Of a stretch of 64,000 bases of DNA, positions 21,468-32,700 are shown piece by piece (position 1 is the first letter of the stretch; the number at the start of each line of letters is the position of its first letter). The DNA is from Xiphophorus maculatus (taxonomy: Eukaryota; Chordata; Actinopteri; Cyprinodontiformes; Poeciliidae). The stretch spans positions 2,569,103-2,633,102 of the forward strand of contig NC_036453.1 of NCBI RefSeq assembly GCF_002775205.1. Reading direction: 5' to 3'. A program made the translations under genes and the position numbers. Below the pieces are notes generated by a model. It searched no databases and was not told the origin of the DNA. It saw only the letters and a program-made list of their open reading frames with translations.

Positions 21468-22239
21468 CTAGACAAAAACACAAATTCAAAGTTAAAGCTC
21501 TTTGTTGTTTCTGCTGTATAGTTACATTTGAGCTGAAGTTATAGACAGATTTCATCCCAAAGCAAAGATACATTTACTCTCTGACTTACTCATGTAAAAA
21601 GCTAAACAAAACTCAGAACTTTCAGGTAGTATTGAAGTTAAAGTAATGTCTGCAACTGGTATAATTAACACTTGTACAAGCTTAGAGGAAAAGCATTAAC
21701 ACTTGCCATAAATACAAGCAGCCCCTTCTCCCTAATTTGCATTATGGAATACTCCACAGGTTATAGATTTTGAAAAGGAACTTTCACCTATTTTTAAACA
21801 GTTCCAACAATATATGGAGCAAAAATGTACCTTCATTTTTGAAGCTGCGAATGATATTGGCTGTGGGCATGGCAGTGCGGTCATTAGCAAAGCGGTTATA
21901 AAGCTCCATCATGTACTCGGGTGGATCCTCTCGTGCGGTTCCAGAAGACAGGTTTGAAGGACCCAGTCCGGACAGGTTGAACGTCCGCTGAAACTGCTCC
22001 TTCAGGCTGTCCAGTAGGTTTTTCATCTTTGCGCTGTTGTCCTGATCCAACGGTGATGGATCCACCACACCTCCATGCCCGTCACCCAGTCCTGGATCAG
22101 GACGATACCTCTGATGAGCGTTGGAGATGGGGCTGCCCTTTCCAAAGCGAGTCTCCCGGAGCAGCAGGAAGGAAATCAGCAAGAACAAAGTCTTGGATAT
22201 GCAAATGGTTCCCAGTTGAGAGACCCAAATGCTCGCCAT
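20410..22239 (-). CDS. bmp10: Bone morphogenetic protein 10 preproprotein (two exons, complete)
   Basis: Exons read 22239-21831 and 21467-20410, giving 488 residues (human 424). Family: secreted TGF-beta ligand acting through ALK1 and BMPR2 on endothelium and needed for heart trabeculation. The N-terminus has a hydrophobic signal region around residues 13-28. The prodomain carries the BMP10 hallmarks [39 protein letters not shown] and [14 protein letters not shown] furin-type site RIRR ends near residue 379 and releases a 109-residue mature domain with all seven cystine-knot cysteines, ending VVAECGCR. The mature domain fits BMP10 better than BMP9/GDF2. The extra length is acidic sequence in the prodomain. 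I start at ATG 22239 (context CCCATGG); an in-frame ATG 93 bases further upstream would put a foreign stretch before the signal peptide. Whether this is bmp10 or a teleost bmp10-like duplicate is not settled. Confidence 0.93.
21831..22239 (-). CDS. bmp10: bmp10 coding exon 1
   Basis: This exon encodes residues 1-136 plus one base: signal peptide and the first third of the prodomain, ending FKNE before donor G/GTACAT. The frames on the + strand here (22029-22548) are antisense shadows. Confidence 0.92.
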
Positions 22240-24020
22240 GGGAGAAAAAAATCTGCAGCAATCTATTTTATGCCAATGGCCTGTGGAGGAGCTCAAGCAA
22301 GAAAGCCAAAAAACAATGCTGTAATTGTCCAAACGTTTAATTTAGTTCTGGTCAGTTCACCTATGACCTTAGACAGTTCTTGTTCCCTGGCAACAGCTGA
22401 AGAAATGTTGACCCTTGCATTGACCAACATAAACTTCTTTATAGGCTTGTGTTCTCCTGGTACTCCTCTCCAGATGTCACAATGTTTATTCTCATGCGCA
22501 CCTTTTGAAGTTCCTTGCAACAGGACGGTGGTTGCGGTGACAGGGTAGCCAAGGCTCGTGTTTGTCTGTCCGACTCATCTCTGTTGCGTCCTCTCCTCAG
22601 TCAGACGCTGTCTGTGCTCACCTCTCTTCCCAGCTCTGGGTTTCTGTCCCTTATCTATGATATGGTGGGCTACGCATTGCACAGTGCTTATGGTCTGTTT
22701 GTGGTGTGTGTGTGTGTGTGTGCCTGTCTTCCCTTTAACTTTGTGTGATGCAGTAGCTTGTGTTATCTCACAGCGTCCTTAATGAGGATTTTGTAAACAC
22801 TGTCCTGTAGCCTCTTCCTTGTGGAAGAGCTATTTTGTTTTGGTGGGCGTTCCGAGGATGATACTGTTTGTTTATTTGCTTTGTAAATGGTGGAGTCCTC
22901 TGAGCGACTTTCCAGGCTACATTGGGCATTTCTTTTTGACAAACTACACCGTGGGTCTGTTGATATGGTTGAGTGTAGCAGGATGCCTCCATCAGACAAC
23001 GGCAGGCTAAATGAAATAGAAAGGCAATGAGGTGTAGGTCCCTCATAGTAGTGAACAGCTTCTGAGTTTACGTTGAGCGAAGTTGCTTTTCAGAGTCGGC
23101 AGTACACAATAAACAAAACATATTATGCTATCTTTGAGATACGCTCCATTGTCTTTTGACACTGTGTTTGTAACAAATAGTTCTTTGGCACAAGTAGCAT
23201 CTTTGAAGATAGGGAAAAAAAGACAGTTTACACTGTGGACCAATCTGTTAAAACCGCTGGTAATGAAATGTGCCTTTTATTGCAATGACATAAATCTGCC
23301 TTTTTTTGGTTTGTTTTTGAAAAATCTAACTTGTATTTGTACATTTGGATAGATTACATTTGTATACATCAGTATTATGTGTTGCTTTTTCTTTACGCAT
23401 TGGACTATTTTCTTTCTAGACCTAGTTTTAGTTTTACAAGGAGTCTTATGCTATCACTCACTCCAACAACATTCTCAGAGTCTTTAAAAGTAAGACAGGC
23501 ACACAGCAACACAGCCCATTCGTTGCACCTGACAGTGCAGAGTTTTCCCACATATTACCTTTTTTCACTAGATTTTTTTTTTTTTTGCCAAAAAGATTAA
23601 CCTTTATCTCATCCTATCAAACCACATAGTTCCAGTTAAAGTCATAGTAGAATTAAACAATTACAAAATGTTGTGGTGATGGGAAACATCCCTCACAAAA
23701 AGCAGTTGTTGTAGAAGGTACCCAATGATTGTTGCGGAGACCATGTAACCCTAAAAAGGTTCAACAGACCAGTGCTCTTTACTGGAGTTATCCAACAGTG
23801 AATTTAAGTGATTAATAACATCCCTGGATCTCTGCTTCATGTTATATTTTAATACTGGGAAGCAGAAAGTCATGAAAATGTAATTAAAAGTTCCCAGATA
23901 CAATGATCAACTTAACTTTGAAATTAAGCATAAAAAGAATCTGTTTTAGTTACAATTATTCCAAAAAAGACTCATTTAGATACCAATGATCATTCCACAT
24001 GTGTTTTTGTTATTTCCTGT

Positions 24021-24037
24021 GATATATATACAGTATA

Positions 24038-24068
<31 letters not shown>
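24021..24068. repeat. (AT)n plus poly-T
   Basis: Interrupted AT run followed by T homopolymer. Confidence 0.9.
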
Positions 24069-26339
24069 ACATTTTTTTTACCCAATAGTCAAGTTTATCT
24101 TTATAGCACATTTCATTAACAAGTCAGTTCAAAGTGCATTACATCATAAAAGCAAAATACAGTCAAGCAATTACAAAACCAGCAATAAACATTGTCAAAT
24201 GCCATCATCATCATCATCATCATGAAATCAAGTAAATACACATCAAATTATTGGTCAATGTTCCAGTTATTAACAATCAAAATCATCTCTGTACAGGTGA
24301 GTTTTTAGTTTTCATTTAAAGTAACTCAGTGTTTCGGCTGTTTTCTGGAAGTTTCCTCCAGATTAGTGGAGCAAAAAAAAAAAAAACCTGCATGAACAGA
24401 TACCCAAATTTATTTTTCGTGTTTGACACTATGCTGCTGCTATAGACAATGCTTATTTAAGGCTTTTTAAACAACTGAATACTGGCCTCATTGTTTTATT
24501 TCTAACACCGGACAAGAACCACCAAATTGCTTCATTATAACGCTTAGAGACATTCCTCCTGATTAGGACGCCAACAACAAGTCAAAGGTGAAATTTGCTA
24601 AAGCCATGTTGAGTCAAGATCTCGCCCACCCTGCATTGTAATCGAACCAAAACGGCCCCTCTCTGCACGGTGCCTCAAACACATCGTCCCACTCCAATTG
24701 CATCAACAGCCGCCGTTTCCTCAACACGTGAATAGCTTCCCCGTTAGTCACCTGAACCCTCTTCCACCATGCAGCTGTCTGTCATTCCTAAGCTTCTTCA
24801 TGTGACCCCCAAGATACACTTCTGATTTCAGTGCGTCACACGGATGGGAAAGAATGAGCTTTTCCTGTCTCTGCCACTCGTCTGCCAGGCTGACAGTTGA
24901 CAGACGTGTTGTTATCTGCTGCTTTGTTGAACTGCTGCAGCAACAGACTATCGCATCTTCCTGATGGGCTTCGGAAGGCTTGATAATTCCAGTGTTCTTC
25001 TGCACACACTGCTCCGCCTCCATATGGCCTCCATTACTGGTCTCGGGGTGTAACAAATGTGGATTTGTGGAGGCGACTGAAACTATGTTGGGGCCGATTT
25101 CTTAAACTGTCCTTTTACTTAGTTTCCTGATGTTTATGAGTTCCAGCTGTTTGCCCTGTTGGATAAAAAGTAGTGTCGCCAATCGATTAAACAATTGAAT
25201 CAGATCAATCGCACTAGTGCTGTGATTAATCACGATTGCATGTTTTCAATAAATGTTTTATTGTCTCAAACCAAGCATCTCAGTTTTCCAGGTTTTCGTG
25301 TTTAAAAGAAGTGATTTTGTTTCAATCGTAGTTTAGAAATGAGGGCACTGGTTGTGCTTTGATAGAAGGAAAATTTCCTGTTTTTTATTTATTAAAATTA
25401 TTTTTGCCAGTAGTCGGCTTTATTTGCCAGTATGAGGGGAAATACATGCGAGAAAGGAACCGAGGACAGGAGTCGAAGTCGGGATGGACTCATCGTGGTC
25501 TACAGCCTCTGTACGCGGGCAGTGCTCGCTAACCGCGGTGTTTTTCAAAGCCAAATTTGCCCGCTGAGCTCACCAGTCTGATTCTCATTCCTCATCTTTT
25601 CACTCGCGTTTGCGACTCTGCATTGTTGGTCGCAATCTTTGAACTGTGAAACTCTCTTTTTAGGTAATGCGATTAATCTGCATTACGTAATATTGACACG
25701 TTGATCCTTTTAAAATAATAGCGTGGTTAACATGTTAAAAGCCCCCTGAATTCACAATAACACCATCATGGTGCATGCATATGGTCAGTAATAAAGCTGG
25801 ACAAAACAATGCAATGCTTATTGCAAACACAGTATAGGCATGTTTTATCTTTTGAAGATTTTAAAACATTGATTCATGTTCTCGGACAGTAGAACAGCAA
25901 AAATAATGTTAAAAAAAACAGTAATTTTAAGCCCCACTTGCCTTCTAATTACATATCCACTAAACGTCAAGTGGTTCAAAAAGGCCGTCAAATAAATAAA
26001 TAATGCAGGTTTTGCATGTTTACACAAAAATGTCTGTTTGATTTGATTTTGAAGGCAATTGTTCAGGACAGAGGCTCATTGTCTGCGGTTAATGTGTTCA
26101 GTCTTTGTTTATGACTTTTCCAACTGTGCCTGGGGGAAGACATAGTTGTGCAGCTGCTGACATCTCCCCGATGTTTACAGTTGGAGACATTTTTTTTGCT
26201 CTTCCTTTTGAGTTTGCAGCATGAAGTACTTTATTACGTTTTGCTGACAACAGCTGTTCAATTATGCCCTCAGAGCACAAATACTGATGAACACGGCTAG
26301 AAATCCAAAACAGTGTGATGTAATGAAAGTTCGGGTGAA

Positions 26340-26740
26340 ATTACAGTGGCTCTTCAAAGTCCCTTTTTAAATGACAAGGTTTAGTGATATGAAAAACCAG
26401 AGCTCTGTGAATGTAAAGCAGTCTAATCTGACATGGAATAAAATTCTTGATCTAATACCTTGTTGAAGTACATTTTGATTCGTTTATAGCATTCCGTGTT
26501 GTTTAGTGGAAATATTTTTCAAACCTACCTTGCAAAGCCTCTCCAAATCTGTCTCTTGTCCAAAGCCATCTTTATCAGAGCATAAAAAATCCATTAGATT
26601 TAATTCTGGACTTTGTCTAGACCATTCCATTTTTGTCTTGTGAAGCCATTCTTCAGTTAGTTTGGGCGTAGTTAGGCTTTATTTCATGTAGAAGCCGTTT
26701 TCTGTAAAGTTAAACTCCAACCCTAAAGTTCTGACTGGTA
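26340..26740. mobile_element. Tc1-like non-autonomous fragment
   Basis: Starts with acagtggctcttcaaagtcc, like the acagtggcttgcaaaagt ends of fish Tc1 relatives. It contains ttaattctggactttgtcta then gaccattccat, a block shared by such elements. A related block (tgtactttgactgggccatt) is at about 56252. No open frame. Confidence 0.5.
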
Positions 26741-27561
26741 TTTGGAACAGTTTACAAAATAATTTCATTCACACACACCCCCACACACACACATGCAAAA
26801 AAATCCACAGTATGTTTTATTCAACATGTAGGTGTGGTATTGTTTCCAAACACCGTTAGAAATTGTGGCCCATTATTCAAGGTTTGCTTTTATTAAACCA
26901 TAGAACATCTGGCACAAGGTTTGTGGAAATGTTTGTATTGTTTCCCTGACTGGTACCTTTAAACTACTCTTTCTTAACTATTGCTTAGGATAAGAGATGC
27001 AACACAACAAATGAAATAGAAACACTACAGGGTGAGCTGAGATTTATTTCACATTAAACAGATTCATCAGGCAGATTCGAACTCTTAAAGTTGACATGTA
27101 AACTCTGCATAATTTATTTAAAAAATATATATCCACACATGCCCTCATGTTTAATAATATTCATATTCATTAAAAAGGCTTTAATTTGTGCTTTTCACTA
27201 ACTTACGATAGAAGAGACGGACATTGACAGCAGCTTTTATGCAGTCCTGTTGAATCTGATTGAATGGCTTTCAGAGTCGTGTTGTCCGGTCGTGCATTAG
27301 ATTCATTACTTCCAGGTGTGGCTCTTCCTTCCCCCTGCGCTCTGTGCCAATGCTGCCCCAGATAACAGTGACTGAACAGTAAGGACGCATCTTCTCAAGT
27401 ATAAAACATCTTAAGACAGTAAGACTTTTCTTAGAAGCACAAGCACATGAACTAATAACTTATCTCTAATAAAATATCCCAGCAGTGTCAAACTGCTGCT
27501 ATTAAATTAGCTCTGGTAATGTTATCAGAAAATACAGACTATAGGACAGGCTCCTTTTTTT

Positions 27562-27763
27562 TTAAGTTGAAGCTTGCTTTTCTCGGACGAGGAATTGCTG
27601 AATGTCTCTTTGCAGCTCGTTGTTGCGTCTCTGGGCCTCGTCTCTGCTGCGTTCTGCATTCTTCAAGCAGATCTCTAGAGCAGCCACACGGCGGCGCTCT
27701 TCCTCCAGAGCAGCCTGGAGCTCCGCCACAGCGTCCTTCAGCTCCTTGTTCTGCTGTTCCATC
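27562..27763 (-). CDS. arhgap25: arhgap25 coding exon 11 (coiled coil, stop)
   Basis: Residues 569-635 and stop. Heptad-rich sequence with [20 protein letters not shown] matches the human C-terminal coiled coil. The acceptor is cctgcag; the in-frame ATG upstream of it is intronic. Confidence 0.93.
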
Positions 27764-29713
27764 CTGCAGGAATCCAAGAGAGAGTGTGTTCAGATGGGAA
27801 GTAGGAATGTGGGAATGCTCTTGTTTTACATTAAGAAAGTTCTAACTATAAGCTGAACTTACGTTTTAGCAAGCTGTTCAAGGTCATCCTTCTGTTCAGG
27901 CTTGCTGTTGACCTGCCGCACCGCTCTGTTCGCCATCAGGCTGTCCACGCTCTTTTGGTGAGTCAGCACCCGCGCAGGCTGAAGGCTGCTCTCAGGTTTC
28001 TGGGGGGCGGCGGTGGAAGAAGAACTCGTGTTGTCGCTTCCCCTTCGCTCTGTTAACCTGCTCCCATCCTCCTGGATGCTCATCTGAGTAACTCCAAAAA
28101 ACGACCCCGAAGTCCGCAGGTCCAGGATTTTGAAAATGTCCTCAGACAAAGTTCCACTCTTCTCCTCGCCGCTCTCATGGATGCGGCTCCACCTATTGAG
28201 GGCGTCCGCCTTGGCTGCCATCCCAGTGAGGGGGCAGTTGAAGGTGGGCAGGGTTTGGGTGCGCTTGCGGGGACTGCCGGACCAGTCGTCCGCGCCGGGA
28301 GACGTTGGGTCCTGGAGGACCGGCATGTGGAGGAAGTCGCTTCTTAGTGGACCTGGACTGTCGGTGTCCTCTTCCTCCTCTGGAGACTCAGACAAAGACG
28401 CATCTCCCAGCTGAGCAAAACAGATAAAGTTAGCTTGAACCACATATGGTGAATAAATTAGACATTTTGGAATGGAGGAAGAGAAATTTTCATGTGGTTC
28501 ATCGTCATGAATAGTTGGCTGGACAGCGAGCTTTATTTTAATCCAAACATAAACAGCATTATGAGTTTTCTTTGTTTTGACATGCAGCAGTGATGAAAGG
28601 TAAATATCTCCAGAAAAGCCGTTTTTTTTATCTTCGTCCTGAACTCAGGCCTCTACAACAGCTTATTAGGGACATTGTAGTTAGAGAAAAAGGGAGAAAT
28701 TTTGGGATTCATCTCAGAAATTTTGTAGAAAAACATGAGCTCAAAAAGTGGTACATTTGCCACAAAACAAAAAAAAAACAACTCAGAATAAATTTTGGCT
28801 CTGGTGGCCAAAATCAGCAAAAACAGTATTTCTTTCCACACTCAACCTTATCGAATTAACAAGGCATCACAATTTCAACAGAACAAGACTTCACAACCCA
28901 CTGATGGCACCTTTTAAATTTCGTTGTCCTTGTGACAATGACAAGTTTATCTCATCTTATCTTATCTTAACATCTACCGATTCTACCCTCGGGGTGCAGG
29001 TACCTTAAGAGGTGCAGCAAGAAGCCCGATTTCCCTCAGTAATAAAATCCATCAATAACAGATCCGGCTGAAAGCGATTTGCATGTTTTAAATGTGATGG
29101 TTGGAAGGTGATGATGCAACCTGTATTAGGCAAGGCTAGTTCATACCTCGGCAGACTCCCAGCCCACAAAGCTCCGAGGGGCATTCTTCTGACTGTCAGC
29201 CTTGTTTGAAGGGGAAGCAGGAAGAACGTCTTTGGAGACAGGAAACAGAGTTTCGTGCTGCTTGATCATCACTCTCATCAAGTTCTGGATCTGAGGAGTT
29301 GCTGTGAAGAAAATCAGATAAATGCAACAAACTGTCTTCTGAGTGTTGTCTCATCAAACTTTTGAGAACATCGTTGTTCCCCGGGCGGACGCAAGGTTAA
29401 ATGGGACCTCAAGCAGAATTAGATTTGGGGCCCCATCTTGCTGTCAGGAGCATCAACACCTCTAACAGCGTCTAAAGACAGATTTAGTGGAATCTGAAGA
29501 GGGCGTGGAGTTTATTATCGTGCGTTCACACCAATAACCTATCACGCCACGCTAGATGCTCAAAACGTGCCACGGCAGCCCTCGACGCGCCTCCACAAAG
29601 ACTTTGAATGTAAACCAGATGCACCTGACACTCCAAACACGTTTGGTGTAAGCGCACACCAAACGTGTGCATTTGTGAACACACCAGATTGTTTCTATGG
29701 TGACACACCAATT

Positions 29714-29767
<54 letters not shown>

Positions 29768-32700
29768 TGTACTTTGCACTGTGTTAAAACTCAAACATTC
29801 GTGGGAGGCCCCTGATGTTTTGAGGGAACCTTAGCACCGGCTTAGCTCACTTGTGGCTGCTGGTAATGTTTTTATGTTACAAGTTAACATAAACCAAAGT
29901 TGTTGTTGTTGTTCTTATTTTGTTTCCCCAAAGAGCCAGAATTATTTTAGGGGCTTCTACATAACATTTGCAGAGGTTACAACAGTTTAAAGCCAAAACA
30001 CCAATAAGTAACTTCAATGCTGGATTACAGTGACAAGATCTGTGAGAACGTAAGAGAGGCCGGTGAGTTTTCAGATGCTCTCACCCTTCATGACAGTCAT
30101 CGGATCTTCTAGCTGAGGTTTGAGCAGGTTGATTCCCATCACAGTTGCCAGGTTCTCCACGTTCATCTTATTCACATCGGAGTGTTGCTGCACCTGAAAT
30201 AAAAACCTGACAAGGAAGGATTGTGTCAGGCCTTTAACATGTCCGGATTACACAGGAAAACTATTCACATCCCCTCAACCTTCTCACATGTTACCATATC
30301 ACAAATGTGAGTCGCAAAGTGCATAATTCTGAGGAGATTAACGCACAGTTAGGTTATGAAGCCAGACCTTCAGTCAACTGAGAATCAGATGCTCCCCATT
30401 CAATCTGACTGAGGTTTAATGTGCAAATATGCAGGTCACTAGAAAATTCAACCTGGAAGCTGAAACCACAATTATGTTCTGTGTTGGGTTGATTCCATCC
30501 CTTAAAATGCCAATAAAATCAATGAAGCTTGCATATAACTGGACAAGAATGTGAAAAGTTCAATGGGTGTGAATACTAGTGCGTGGCAGCTGTTTTTACC
30601 CATCTGGTGGTTGGGTCACGATTGCAGATGTGAATTATGGCTACAATCTGGTACAACGTCTCAAATTGTGGCATTTATGTTTGAGTTGTGCATTGTCCCT
30701 TTTCAAATCAAATTTCTAATTGTCATTACTACTATTACTCACCGGCAGACATAACTGAGAATGTTGTAGTTGGCTCTGGGGAGAAGAGCTACTTGTTTCT
30801 CCAGCTTCTCCCAGCCCTGCAGGGACATAAGAGCCACAGGTCAAAGCTTGTTTCAAATATTTAAGGCTGAATTTGTTCACTGTCGCAGCAGCACACCTCT
30901 TTGCTCCTTATATTCAGCAAGTTAGTGCAGTCCAAGAAGTCCTGGTACTGAGACCATGGCACCACAGGTTCAGGCAGCTCGCGCAGGTACAGTTTGAGCA
31001 GCGACGCCACCGTGTGGACATCTGTGTCACTGTGGAAACAACATTCAGTGAGCGTGATCTCTAAGTGTTATTGTCTATTTAAACAATCCAGCATTATAAA
31101 AAAGTAAGTATTGTTGGATATTTTTATGTTATTGTGGATTTCAAATGCCTTCTCAAGACCTTTAGTCACACAAAAGTTAAACATGTTTGGAAACTTTTAA
31201 GCAAGCATTGTTAAAATGAGGATGTAATGGAAGCATTGTTAAAATGTAGATTTTTCACGCAAATTTATTTCAACATGACAAAACACTGTCATGGTAACAG
31301 AAAAACCCCCATAAAATACATGGTGTCAGAAGTGACACCGCTTACTCAACAAAAGCAGTAAAATCTTAATTAAAATAGGATGCTGTATTTACCTGGGGCT
31401 CTGAGCTTTGATTAAAGCTGTTTTTTCAGGTTTGAACACAATGGTTACCAGCTGTCAACTTTATTACTGCCTACCAATCAGAGAAAGGTTTTATGATCAT
31501 AGGCAATTAATTCAAAACCCATCATTCCACAGTGAAATAATTCACAATGGGGACTCATTTCAGATTATTACCTAATCTGACTGGATCGCAAAACAGTTTA
31601 AACTCTCCTAGACTCTGCAGTCATCAATTAAGTTCCGTTAAAGTTCCTGACAGAGCAACTGGAAAACTGCTGGACGTGTTCGGAAACATTCTGGAAGAGA
31701 GACTTTTCTTTTTTCAAAATGAATATGGCACCAGAACTGCTACAAAGCTCCATCTAAATTCATTAAAAAAAACTGAGTGACAAGATTAGAGCAACCCAAG
31801 CACATGATATTACACCCACAGAAAAACACAGTAGATGATGATGCAGGACTGTTTTGCAGTAAAATGACCTTTTGCTATAGATGACTTTGCATTTTACTGG
31901 ATGATGGCTGTACTTTGGGTTATGTTTTTACACACTGTGTATCTATTTTGGCTTCCTCTTTGCGTCCTAAATAATACCAGTGTGTTAAAAAATAGAACCT
32001 GGTAAAGACCACATCATTTTCTCGCCTCCTGTTGCTAAAAAGAAAATGCCACAGTGATTCCCTTTGACTCGACCTGTTTTATTGGTGGTTTTAGGACTTT
32101 TGACCCTGGCTGCAGCTTTTGACCCTGACATACATGAGACTGCAGGCAGAACGTTGGGGATAAGCGGACTTTCTGACAGACTCAACATCACAAGTTGCTC
32201 TGACAGCACCGTAGACTAGAACAGGATGTGGTCTCGCCCTCAGCTCAGAGAACTCCGAAATCTTTCAGTCTCTCTCTACTTCTCTCTCTTCTCCCCTTGT
32301 TTTTTTTTTTTGTCTCTTCTTCATGAAACTCTAATGCTGTTGTCTCCTTTTAAGGCAGTGGTTTTCTTCATAGATTTTCTACGCAGGGTAGACCTAGGCA
32401 TGCTACAGAACTTTCCGGCGTACCTGCGGTCACAACCGCGTTCTTTTCCCTAGAAGTTCTGACAACATTCTGAATATGTCTATGAAATAAGTGAGTCGCC
32501 AGCACATTACCTCGGAAAGGAAGGCCTTTCTCCTGCGTCGAAGGCATCTCTAAACTGTCTGACGGCGTTGTCCTGACCGGGAAGGCGGAAGATTCCCTCC
32601 TCTTCCAGCCCGTGCTCTATGATGAACTCCGCACACTTCTGTACCAGTATTGGTACCGTGTGAGGTCCGAAGCGCTGCTCGTACGTTAAAGTGTCAATGA

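Larger units (their letters stand above)
22240..27561. other. Intergenic interval between arhgap25 and bmp10
   Basis: The bmp10 promoter and the arhgap25 3' UTR must lie here. Candidate arhgap25 poly(A) signal: AATAAA on the - strand at 27043-27048. Repeats: GT run near 22706-22722, AT run with poly-T at 24021-24068, (ATC)n near 24202-24224, a fragment with agtgctgtgattaatcacga (about 25218) typical of a fish transposon end, and a Tc1-type fragment at 26340-26740. No exon is recognised. Confidence 0.5.
28411..32510 (-). other. arhgap25 introns 5-9
   Basis: Short introns between the RhoGAP and linker exons. Contents: family C repeat with a LINE-like tail at 28590-28975, an AT microsatellite at 29717-29768, and otherwise unremarkable AT-rich sequence, including 31030-32510. 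Confidence 0.6.

Noticed and set aside
22029-22548. Two overlapping + strand frames at the bmp10 5' end
   Set aside because: They are antisense to bmp10 exon 1, with no recognisable protein features and no splice logic.
25440-25560. Possible tRNA-derived SINE or tRNA gene (gaggacaggagtcgaagtcg, then cgctaaccgcggt)
   Set aside because: No cloverleaf could be built and the A and B boxes are not both present at correct spacing.
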